Source: Phycisphaerae bacterium (GTDB lineage: Bacteria; Planctomycetota; Phycisphaerae; UBA1845; UTPLA1). Taken from it: a DNA stretch of 45,175 nucleotides. The DNA lies in contig JAFGQA010000187.1 in assembly GCA_016935885.1 (NCBI GenBank), positions 1-45,175 of the forward strand. Reading direction: 5' to 3'. Each line of letters begins with the position of its first letter. The first letter of the stretch is position 1. The notes under the pieces are model-generated. The model made no database searches. It was not told the DNA's origin and worked only from the letters and a program-made list of their open reading frames with translations. Positions 33,296 to 40,831 of the stretch are shown piece after piece. The translations under genes were made by a program, and so were the position numbers.

Positions 33296-33778
33296 CAAGC
33301 TAAGCGGAGTGATTCTTGACAGTACGGCTCGCAAGACCACTCGGCCGCCTGGGCGCCGCGGCGAATCCCCGCGTGGCGTGAGTTTCCACAGCCTTCTCAG
33401 CAGTAGCCCACACCTGTGAGCGGTCGAGAGACCACGTCGTTGGCACCTCATCGGGCAGCCCGAGGGGCAGGATGATGTATCCCATTGTCGTGGAATGACT
33501 TAGCATTGCCCGCGGACGAAGGCGTCGCGATGGTCGCATGGCGGGCGTTTGGCCTTTTGAGCCCGCGGTCTCCGGCACGGTCTTTGCCACAGGTATACCC
33601 TGACGCTATGGTGGGTGCTGTTCTCCTTCGCTGCGTGGTGTCCCGTCAAAGACGCAAGTGAGGCGGGGCAATGGGTGTCTTGGGCGGCGTCAAGGAACTC
33701 GCTTCTTTTCGGTCGACTTTTGACCCGCCATACGAGCGACGAGATAGGGAAGAATACGTCTCATCGCGGAAGAAAAAG
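33296..33778. other. intergenic region upstream of redox gene cluster
   Basis: 483 bp. No gene, REP or octamer that I recognise; it is the least repetitive long gap in the window. It holds the possible promoter at 33720-33748. A TTGACA at 33316 has no matching -10. Confidence 0.4.
33720..33748 (+). promoter_or_regulatory. possible promoter of the redox gene cluster
   Basis: TTGACC (33720-33725), 17 nt, GATAGG (33743-33748). The -10 is poor. If real, transcription starts near 33755 and excludes the upstream in-frame ATG at 33671. Confidence 0.25.
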
Positions 33779-34624
33779 ATGAAAACGGAAATCCTGAGCA
33801 TTCTCGATAAACATGAGGAAGAGCGGGGCGGGCTCATCTCGATCCTTGAGGACATCCAGGCAGAGTACAGCTACCTGCCCGCCGAGGCGCTGAAGCTCGT
33901 TGCCGATATGACGGGTCGCTCGCTGGCTGACATCTACGGCGTGGCGACCTTCTACAAGTCGTTCAGCCTGAAGCCCCGTGGCGAACATCTGTGCTCGGTC
34001 TGTATGGGCACCGCGTGCCACGTCCGTGGTGCACCGACCGTCGCGAAGGAGTTCCAACGTCAACTGGGGGTTGCTGCCGGTGAGACCACCGCGGACAAGA
34101 AGTTCACGCTGGAGACGGTGAACTGCCTGGGGGCTTGCGCGCTGGGTCCCGTTGCCGTCGTGGACGGTCACTACTTCTCCAACGTCAGATCCACACGGGT
34201 CAAGGACATCATCGAGAAAACGCGCGCGGGCCTCGACGAGGCCGAGATCAAGGCGGACCGGCGCGTTTACCTTCTTACGGTCAGTTGCGCGCGGTGCAAC
34301 CATAGCCTGATGGACCCGAGTCACCCGATCGACGGCTCGCCGTCTATCCGTGTGACAGCATCCTTCGAGCGAAAGCATGGCTGGCTCCGGTTGTCTTCCC
34401 TTTACGGCAGCTTCACGGTCGAATCCGAGTACCCGATCCGCGCGGACACGGTAGTGGATTTCTTCTGCCCGCACTGCCATGCTGAACTCAAGGGCGCCTC
34501 CAGTTGCCCGCTCTGTGCGGCGCCCATGGTTTCCATGATCGTTCGGGCGGGGGGCATCGTGCAGATTTGCTCGCGGCGCGGATGCAAGGGACACATGTTG
34601 GATCTGGAAGGCGGCGGTTTCTGA
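33779..34624 (+). CDS. NuoE-like [2Fe-2S] protein with C-terminal zinc ribbons
   Basis: 281 residues. Residues 1-150 are a thioredoxin-like ferredoxin of the NuoE/HoxE/HydC type. It has the helical start KTEILSILDKHEEERGG, GVATFYKSFSLKPRG, and the cluster ligands in CMGTAC (about 74-79) and CLGAC (about 116-120). The last about 120 residues are unusual: SCARC, then CPHC, CPLC and CSRRGC, which read as two zinc-ribbon-like modules. It should pass electrons with the NuoF domain encoded next. ATG at 33779 gives the family start; an ORF start at 33671 would add 36 unconserved-looking residues. First gene of four tightly spaced redox genes. Confidence 0.82.
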   Translation: MKTEILSILDKHEEERGGLISILEDIQAEYSYLPAEALKLVADMTGRSLADIYGVATFYKSFSLKPRGEHLCSVCMGTACHVRGAPTVAKEFQRQLGVAAGETTADKKFTLETVNCLGACALGPVAVVDGHYFSNVRSTRVKDIIEKTRAGLDEAEIKADRRVYLLTVSCARCNHSLMDPSHPIDGSPSIRVTASFERKHGWLRLSSLYGSFTVESEYPIRADTVVDFFCPHCHAELKGASSCPLCAAPMVSMIVRAGGIVQICSRRGCKGHMLDLEGGGF

Positions 34625-34676
34625 TAGTCGCTTCGGCCCGGCCGCGGGGACAGACTGCCTCACCAAGGATAGCAAG

Positions 34677-37600
34677 ATGCCAAGGTTATCTTCTGTAGAT
34701 GAGTTAAGGGAACTGCGAGACATTATCCTGGCCGATGTTGATGAGAGCAAACCTCGCATAGTCATCTGCGCCGGAACGGCTTGCCAAGCCAGTGGTTCAA
34801 ACGACATCCTTCGGGCCGCCAAGAAACATATCATGGACAAGGGCTTGATCGACAAGATCGCCCTTCGGATCACGGGATGCCATGGCTTCTGCGAGATGGG
34901 TCCGTTCATTCTCACCGAACCACAGAAGGCATTCTACACACGCGTACGAGCAGAGGACGTGCCGAGGATTATCAATGCCGTCCTCGCGGGGGGGTATGTT
35001 GAGGACCTGTTGTATCAAGACCCGGTTACGGGGGACACGTACTACAGACACGACGACATCCCTTTCTTCAAGCATCAGCAGCGCGCTCTCCTGGAAATGA
35101 ACCAGAGGATAGACCCGATCAGGATCTACAATTACATCTCTGAGGATGGTTACAGTGCGCTCGAACGTGTGTTGACTGAGCAGAATCCCGATTGGGTTGT
35201 GGAGGAGGTCAAGGCTTCGGGCCTGCGTGGTCGCGGCGGCGCCGGTTTTCCCACGGGTGTGAAATGGGAGCTCCTATCCAAGCAGCGGAACGGCCAAGGC
35301 AAGTTTCTGGTGTGCAACGCGGACGAAGGCGATCCCGGCGCGTATATGGACCGAAGCATTCTAGAGGGCAACCCCCATAGCATTATCGAGGGAATGACCA
35401 TCGGCGCATATGGAACCGGCGCTACGGAAGGCGTGGTCTATGTGCGCAACGAGTACCCGCTGGCAATCAAGCACCTGATGATCGCCCTGCGGCAGTGTCG
35501 TGATATCGGGCTCCTGGGCCGAGATATTTTAGGAACTGGTTTCTCCTTTGACATCAAGCTGGTTAGGGGTGCCGGGGCATTTGTCTGCGGCGAGGAGACC
35601 GCCCTGATTCGATCCATCGAAGGCAAGATGGGCGAGCCGCGCCAACGACCGCCGTTCCCGGTGCAGAAGGGCATCGATGGCAAGCCGACGGCCATCAATA
35701 ACGTCGAGACCTGGGCCAACATCCCGCTCATCTTCAGGCTGGGTGCCGCCGAGTTCGCGAGGATTGGCACCAAGGGCAACTCGGGAAGCAAAGTCTTCAG
35801 CCTCGTTGGAAAGATAAAGAACACGGGTCTGGTCGAGGTCCCCATGGGCATCACCATCGGGGAGGTCGTCTACGACATCGGCGGCGGACCACCCGGCAAG
35901 GCGAAGATCAAGGCCGTGCAAACGGGCGGCCCTTCCGGCGGCTGCATACCGGCCGACAGATTCGATCTGCCCATCGACTACGACAGTCTGGCCGAGGCGG
36001 GATCGATCATGGGCTCCGGCGGCATGATCGTCATGGACGAGAACACGTGCATGGTCGATGTCGCCAAGTACTTCATGAACTTCCTCAAGAGCGAGTCGTG
36101 CGGCAAGTGTTACACCTGCCGCAAGGGCACTCAGCGGATGTACGAAATCCTCGACGACATCTCGAAGGGGAAAGGGACGCTCGAGGACCTGGGCCTGCTG
36201 GAAGAGCTGGCGCTTGTGGTCAAGGACACGACCATGTGCGGACTGGGCCAGACGGCGTCGAATCCGGTCCTGTCCACGCTGCGGTACTTCCGTCACGAGT
36301 ACGAGGAGCACATCCGCGACAAGAGATGCCGGGCCTTCGTTTGCCCGGAACTGGTCGGAGCCCCGTGCCAGGCCGCGTGTCCTATAGACACCGAGGCGTG
36401 GCGGTACGTTGCTCACATAGCGAGGGGCGAGTACGAAGAGGCATACCAGGCCATTAGAGACGCCAACCCCTTCCCCTCGGTTTGTGCGCGGGTTTGCTCT
36501 CATCCGTGCGAGAGCCGATGTCGAAGCGGCACGGCGGGGACAGCTCCGATTGCCATCCGCGAGCTGAAACGCTTTGTGACTGATCGCGTGGATCCATCCG
36601 CTTACAGGCCGAAACGAGCGACGAAGACAAACGCAGATGCACCCAGGGTCGCCATCGTCGGCTCCGGTCCCGCTGGACTTACCGCCGCCCATTATCTGTC
36701 TCTTGCCGGGTATAAGGCGACTGTGTTCGAGGCGGATGACCGGCCGGGCGGGATGCTGGTCAGTGGCATTCCCGCGTTTCGTCTGCCGCGAGAGGTGTTG
36801 AGCAAAGAGATCGACGCCCTTCTCACTGACGAGGTTTCTCTCCGCCGCAACACGGCGCTCGGCCGAGACTTCACCGTAGACAGCCTCTTCAAGGACGGCT
36901 TCAAGGCGGTCTTCGTAGCCACCGGCGCCCACAAGAGCCGCCGGATCGGGCTGAAGGGGGAGGACTGCGAAGGTGTCTTTCCTGCGATGCGATTCCTGAA
37001 GGCGTTCAACCTGAAAGGCAAGCAGTTGGCGCGCGGACGTGTGGCCGTGATCGGCGGCGGCAACTCTGCCATCGATGCCGCCCGAGTAGCGGTCAGGCAG
37101 GATGCCGTGGAAAGCGTCACGATCCTTTACCGCCGCACCCGAGATGAGATGCCCGCCTTTGAGGAGGAAATCGAGGCGGCGCTCACGGAAGGGATCGAAT
37201 TGGAGATCCTGGTCAGCCCCGTTGGCGTACGCATGGATGGCGGGGCCATAGCCGGCGTGACGGTCATTCGCAACCGTTTAGGGGATCGCGGCCCCGATGG
37301 CCGCCGCAGACCAGTACCTATCCCTGGTTCCGAAGTTGACTTACCCTTCGAGACGGTCATCGTTGCCATCAGCGAGGGGCCGGATACGCGCGGCGCGGTG
37401 GATGGGTCGTCGCAACCCCTGGAGACAGGACCAAGTGGTACGTTGCGATCGGATCCGGCAACCCTGATGACCAGCCGACCGGGCGTGTTTGCGGGAGGAG
37501 ACGTGGTTACCGGCCCCAACACCGTCGTGGACGCCATCGCCGCCGGTAAGAGGGCCGCTCTGATGATCGGGCGCTATTTGCGCGGTGAAGAACTGAAACG

Positions 37601-37868
37601 GGCGGGTGCGGTCTTACTACCGGATGTCTACGTTGAGCCCCTCGTGCTCGACGAGGAAGAGCTTGCACAGCTTGCGGAACAGGACCGGGCCGAGCCGCCT
37701 ACGGTCCCCGCCGCATCGCGAAGGCGGAACTTCAACGAGGTGGAGTTGTCCCTTTCCGTTGAAGACGCCACCAGAGAGGCCCGCAGATGCTTGCGGTGTG
37801 ACCTGGAATTCACCCAGCCGGAAGAAGGTGAAACGGCGATCTCGGCCACCGTCGGAGGAGCGGCATGA
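34677..37868 (+). CDS. NuoF-GltD fusion flavoprotein
   Basis: 1063-residue fusion. Part 1 (about 1-550) is a HydB/NuoF-type diaphorase: an N-terminal thioredoxin-like [2Fe-2S] domain (ICAGTACQASG, GCHGFC), the NADH/FMN domain (GLRGRGGAGFPTGVKW at about 181, CNADEGDPGAYMDR, CGEETALIRSIEG), a SLBB region, and the [4Fe-4S] motif ESCGKCYTCRKG with a later Cys. Part 2 (about 550-1063) is a GltD-like subunit of NADPH-glutamate synthase: CPELVGAPCQAACP and CARVCSHPCESRCR for Fe-S clusters, FAD motif IVGSGPAGL (about 660), NAD(P)H motif VIGGGNSAIDAAR with YRRTRDEMPAFEEE, and VFAGGDVVTGP. It could exchange electrons between NADH, a second pyridine nucleotide and a partner. It overlaps the next gene by ATGA. 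Confidence 0.9.
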   Translation: MPRLSSVDELRELRDIILADVDESKPRIVICAGTACQASGSNDILRAAKKHIMDKGLIDKIALRITGCHGFCEMGPFILTEPQKAFYTRVRAEDVPRIINAVLAGGYVEDLLYQDPVTGDTYYRHDDIPFFKHQQRALLEMNQRIDPIRIYNYISEDGYSALERVLTEQNPDWVVEEVKASGLRGRGGAGFPTGVKWELLSKQRNGQGKFLVCNADEGDPGAYMDRSILEGNPHSIIEGMTIGAYGTGATEGVVYVRNEYPLAIKHLMIALRQCRDIGLLGRDILGTGFSFDIKLVRGAGAFVCGEETALIRSIEGKMGEPRQRPPFPVQKGIDGKPTAINNVETWANIPLIFRLGAAEFARIGTKGNSGSKVFSLVGKIKNTGLVEVPMGITIGEVVYDIGGGPPGKAKIKAVQTGGPSGGCIPADRFDLPIDYDSLAEAGSIMGSGGMIVMDENTCMVDVAKYFMNFLKSESCGKCYTCRKGTQRMYEILDDISKGKGTLEDLGLLEELALVVKDTTMCGLGQTASNPVLSTLRYFRHEYEEHIRDKRCRAFVCPELVGAPCQAACPIDTEAWRYVAHIARGEYEEAYQAIRDANPFPSVCARVCSHPCESRCRSGTAGTAPIAIRELKRFVTDRVDPSAYRPKRATKTNADAPRVAIVGSGPAGLTAAHYLSLAGYKATVFEADDRPGGMLVSGIPAFRLPREVLSKEIDALLTDEVSLRRNTALGRDFTVDSLFKDGFKAVFVATGAHKSRRIGLKGEDCEGVFPAMRFLKAFNLKGKQLARGRVAVIGGGNSAIDAARVAVRQDAVESVTILYRRTRDEMPAFEEEIEAALTEGIELEILVSPVGVRMDGGAIAGVTVIRNRLGDRGPDGRRRPVPIPGSEVDLPFETVIVAISEGPDTRGAVDGSSQPLETGPSGTLRSDPATLMTSRPGVFAGGDVVTGPNTVVDAIAAGKRAALMIGRYLRGEELKRAGAVLLPDVYVEPLVLDEEELAQLAEQDRAEPPTVPAASRRRNFNEVELSLSVEDATREARRCLRCDLEFTQPEEGETAISATVGGAA

Positions 37869-38542
37869 TAAACCTAACGATCAACGGCCTGCGAACCTCG
37901 GTTGAGCAGGGCACGACGCTGCTTGAGGCCGCGCGGTTCCTTGGCTTTCCCATCCCGACGTTGTGCCACATGGAGGGGCTGTCGCCTTACGGTGCCTGCC
38001 GGTTGTGCGTGGTCGAGATCGGGGAGGGGCCACGGGCAAAGCTGGTCAGCTCGTGCACCTATCCGGCAGAAGAAGGTCTGAAGGTGCGGACGGCCTCTTC
38101 TCGGGTGTTGCGGGCTCGAAAGATGATCCTGGAACTCCTGCTGGCTTCATGCCCGCAGTCGAAGACGATCCAGGACCTTGCCTCGGCCCACAACGTTCGC
38201 CGGCAACGGTTCCGGCAGGAATACGAAGACTGCATCCTTTGCGGCTTGTGTGTGCGGATGTGCGAGGAGCAGATGATGGCCAAGGCCATCGGCTTCCGCG
38301 GGCGGGGAGAAACGCGGAGCATCGGGACGCCGTTCGACATCAAATCGGAGGTCTGCCGATTATGTGGCGGCTGCATCTACGTCTGCCCCGCCTGCCAGCT
38401 CCGATGCACGTACAGCGAACCGGAGAAGGCCATCTGCGGCGGCTGCGCGAACCTGAGCCCGCCTTGTGTCGAGAAGGAACAGTTTGACGACATGATGTGT
38501 TACATGACCCCCTGTGTTGCCTGTGAGATAGAGAAAGACTGA
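37865..38542 (+). CDS. HoxU/NuoG-N-like ferredoxin protein
   Basis: 225 residues. The N-terminal plant-type [2Fe-2S] domain has CHMEGLSPYGACRLCVVE and a later VSSC. The usual NuoG His-Cys cluster motif after it is not evident (SCPQSKTIQDL). Two ferredoxin-like motifs follow: CILCGLCVRMC (about 125-135), and CRLCGGCIYVCPAC with additional cysteines (CGGCANLSPPC). It resembles HoxU and the electron-input region of [FeFe] hydrogenase HydA, but there is no H-cluster domain. It probably wires the diaphorase to the flavoprotein encoded next or to ferredoxin. The start codon overlaps the previous stop (ATGA), implying translational coupling. Confidence 0.85.
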   Translation: MINLTINGLRTSVEQGTTLLEAARFLGFPIPTLCHMEGLSPYGACRLCVVEIGEGPRAKLVSSCTYPAEEGLKVRTASSRVLRARKMILELLLASCPQSKTIQDLASAHNVRRQRFRQEYEDCILCGLCVRMCEEQMMAKAIGFRGRGETRSIGTPFDIKSEVCRLCGGCIYVCPACQLRCTYSEPEKAICGGCANLSPPCVEKEQFDDMMCYMTPCVACEIEKD

Positions 38543-38562
38543 CCAACGGAGGATGAGACTCG

Positions 38563-40152
38563 ATGTCCATGTCACTCTCAAGAATAAACGCCTCGGCCGC
38601 GACCCTCACCAAGAACAGGACCGAGGGCTCTATCACGCCCTCGTCCGGCATGTGCGTCACCTGCGTGGACGGCTGCATCGGCATGTGCGAGATCGGCAAG
38701 TCCGCCTACCGTGGCCACGAGGTCATCTACCCGCAGCCCTTCGGCGTGATCACGACCGCGGCGGAGAAGAGCTATCCTGTCGACTACTCGCACTTCAACA
38801 TCATGGGCACCGCGGTCGGGGCGCATGGTATTGAGGCGGACAGCGACAAGGCGATCTTTCCGGCTGTTAACCTTGAAGTCGCCTTCGGCCATGACAAGGG
38901 CATCAAGTTTCGCTTGCCGTTCATCATTCCCGGGATCGGCTCGACGAACATCGCCAAGAACAACTGGGAAGGACTGGCCATCGGGTCAGCCCTTGCCGGA
39001 ACGGGTCTGACCATTGGCGAAAACGTGGTCGGCATGGACCCTGAGGCAACCATCAAGAACGGCCGTGCGGTCGATACGGTGGACCTGAAGCGTCGGGTCA
39101 GCCTTTACAAGGACCACCAGCGTGACGGCTACGGGGCCATCATCTGTCAGGCCAACGTCGAGGATACCCGCCTCGGGACGCAAGAGTACGCCATCGAGAA
39201 GCTGGGCGTCGAGTGCGTCGAACTCAAGTGGGGGCAAGGGGCCAAGGACATCGGCGGCGAGGTCAAGATCGCAAGTTTGAAGAAGGCCCAGTTGCTCTAC
39301 GAGCGCGGCTACGTCGTGCTGCCCAACCCGACCGATCCAGACATTATCAAGGCGTTCGAGCGCGGGGCGTTCAAGGAGTTCGAGCGCCATTCGCGTGTTG
39401 GGATGGTTAGCGAAGAAGCCTTTGCCGAGAGGGTGCAGGAACTGCGTAAGGCCGGGGCCAAGTACGTCTTCCTCAAGACGGGGGCCTACCGACCGGCCGA
39501 CCTGGCCCGTGCGGTGCTGTTTGCCACCAAGTACAAGCTCGACTTGCTCACAGTGGATGGCGCGGGTGGAGGAACGGGCATGAGCCCGTGGCGGATGATG
39601 AACGAGTGGGGCGTGCCTCCCGTCGAGTTGCACTCACTGATGTACCAGTACGCCAAACGCCTAGCAGACAAGGGAATGAAAGTCCCGGCATTGGCGCCGG
39701 CCGGCGGGTTCACCTTCGAGGATCAGATTTTCAAGGGCCTGGCTCTCGGCGCGCCGTTTGTGAAGCTCGTCGGCATGGCCCGCTCGCCGATCGCGGCCGC
39801 CATGGTAGGCAAGACCATTGGGCGAACGATCAAAGACGGCCAGATCCCCGTTTACATCGAGCGATTCGGGAATAAGATCGACGAGATCTTCGTGACCGCC
39901 GGCGAATTGCGGAGGGAACTGGGCGACAACGAGTTCGAGAAGCTACCGACCGGCGCGATCGGGCTCTACACCTATTACGAGCGGCTGGCCCAGGGCCTCC
40001 GCCAACTCATGTGCGGCAGCAGGAAGTTCTCGTTGGAGCACATTTCGCGTGACGATTTGGCCTGCCTGACCCATGAGGCCGCCGACATCAGTGGCATCCC
40101 ATTCATTACCGACGTGGACAAGGCGCAAGCTGAGGAGATCCTCGGCGGTTGA
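38563..40152 (+). CDS. stand-alone glutamate synthase FMN-domain protein
   Basis: 529 residues resembling the FMN-binding/synthase domain of glutamate synthase. Recognisable parts are TIGENVVGMDPEA, VELKWGQGAKDIGGEVKI, LLTVDGAGGGTGMSPWRMM, and ALAPAGGFTFEDQIFKGLALGA. There is no N-terminal glutaminase domain and no C-terminal GXGXG domain. The cysteine set of the [3Fe-4S] cluster (normally CxxNTCPVG) is missing. Instead residues about 31-42 carry CVTCVDGCIGMC, a possible Fe-S site. No separate glutaminase-type gene is in the window, so normal GOGAT activity is doubtful. It starts 20 bp after the HoxU-like gene, completing the cluster. Confidence 0.82.
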   Translation: MSMSLSRINASAATLTKNRTEGSITPSSGMCVTCVDGCIGMCEIGKSAYRGHEVIYPQPFGVITTAAEKSYPVDYSHFNIMGTAVGAHGIEADSDKAIFPAVNLEVAFGHDKGIKFRLPFIIPGIGSTNIAKNNWEGLAIGSALAGTGLTIGENVVGMDPEATIKNGRAVDTVDLKRRVSLYKDHQRDGYGAIICQANVEDTRLGTQEYAIEKLGVECVELKWGQGAKDIGGEVKIASLKKAQLLYERGYVVLPNPTDPDIIKAFERGAFKEFERHSRVGMVSEEAFAERVQELRKAGAKYVFLKTGAYRPADLARAVLFATKYKLDLLTVDGAGGGTGMSPWRMMNEWGVPPVELHSLMYQYAKRLADKGMKVPALAPAGGFTFEDQIFKGLALGAPFVKLVGMARSPIAAAMVGKTIGRTIKDGQIPVYIERFGNKIDEIFVTAGELRRELGDNEFEKLPTGAIGLYTYYERLAQGLRQLMCGSRKFSLEHISRDDLACLTHEAADISGIPFITDVDKAQAEEILGG

Positions 40153-40202
40153 TGCGGGCTAATGCGCGGCGTCGCTGCGACGCCGCGGGAATGATCCGTC
40201 CA

Positions 40203-40308
40203 AAGAAGCTGTTTCAGAACCCTATGTGGCACCGGCGCCAAGGTCGGTGGATTGGATGAGTCACTGGGCATTCTCTCGCTCGTCTCCACAATTCTGAAAC
40301 AGCTTCTT
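40203..40308. repeat. 106-bp element with 17-bp terminal inverted repeats
   Basis: Perfect 17-bp inverted repeats, AAGAAGCTGTTTCAGAA (40203-40219) and TTCTGAAACAGCTTCTT (40292-40308). The interior holds a REP hairpin of the GTGGCACCGGCGCC...GGTGG type. Its size and plan match the 102- and 104-bp elements, but with unrelated ends. Confidence 0.75.
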
Positions 40309-40424
40309 ACCCATGCCCCCCGCCAAACACGCACTTGCCCGCCCGTGCGTCCATCACGTGTGCGAACACTGGCGGGCAAGCCGCCAGTGGCACGCACGCG
40401 GGCAAGCCGCCAGCGGCACACACA

Positions 40425-40448
40425 CTGTTCAAACGTTAGCAGAACGGG
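40425..40448 (-). repeat. border repeat shared with 11261-11284
   Basis: 24 bp identical, in inverted orientation, to the left border of the 102-bp element at 11275. It is joined to REP palindromes at about 40365-40415, which suggests a rearranged copy whose other end is not recognisable. Confidence 0.65.
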
Positions 40449-40831
40449 CCCAACACACAGCAGAACGTGCCCAACACACAAAGGAAGGCACTCTCCGGCA
40501 GGCACTCTCCGGGACAACTGCACTGGAGAGCCCTCTCCATGTGTAGAAGTGCGGGCGCCCCACCGCCTGCGCAGGCGGGGTGTGACATCCCGTTTCTCTT
40601 TCACGCATCACTTGCTAGAATACGACGCAGACCGAGACCAAGTGCAAAGGGGGAAAACGTGGTTCGTCAAGCACCTGTGTTCGTCAATGTCATGGCGGTT
40701 CGGGGTAATGGGGGATGTGACTGAGGCGCGACCGGGCGTGGGGCCCTCTGGCAGTTCTCTCGTTCCGCGCTTGCCCCTCCGCCGGCCTGTTTGCGGTGCT
40801 CAGCGATACCGCCGCCCACGGGGTACTCAAC

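Larger units (their letters stand above)
40153..40831. other. repeat-rich intergenic region
   Basis: 679 bp without a gene. Contents in order: a 106-bp inverted-repeat element (40203-40308); REP palindromes with a 24-bp border shared with 11261-11284 (40340-40448); a 21-bp direct repeat of GCAGAACGKGCCCAACACACA (40439-40480); a 14-bp direct repeat of GGCACTCTCCGGSA (40486-40513); and a perfect 16-bp palindrome CCGCCTGCGCAGGCGG (40563-40578). An extended -10-like TGCTAGAAT (40613-40621) lies about 210 bp before the next start. Confidence 0.6.

Noticed and set aside
33316..33321. TTGACA as promoter of the redox cluster
   Set aside because: No acceptable -10 hexamer 16-19 nt downstream, and it lies about 460 bp from the first gene.
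35529..36932. 467-codon ORF antisense to the NuoF-GltD gene
   Set aside because: Antisense frame of a gene with many conserved motifs; no signals of its own.
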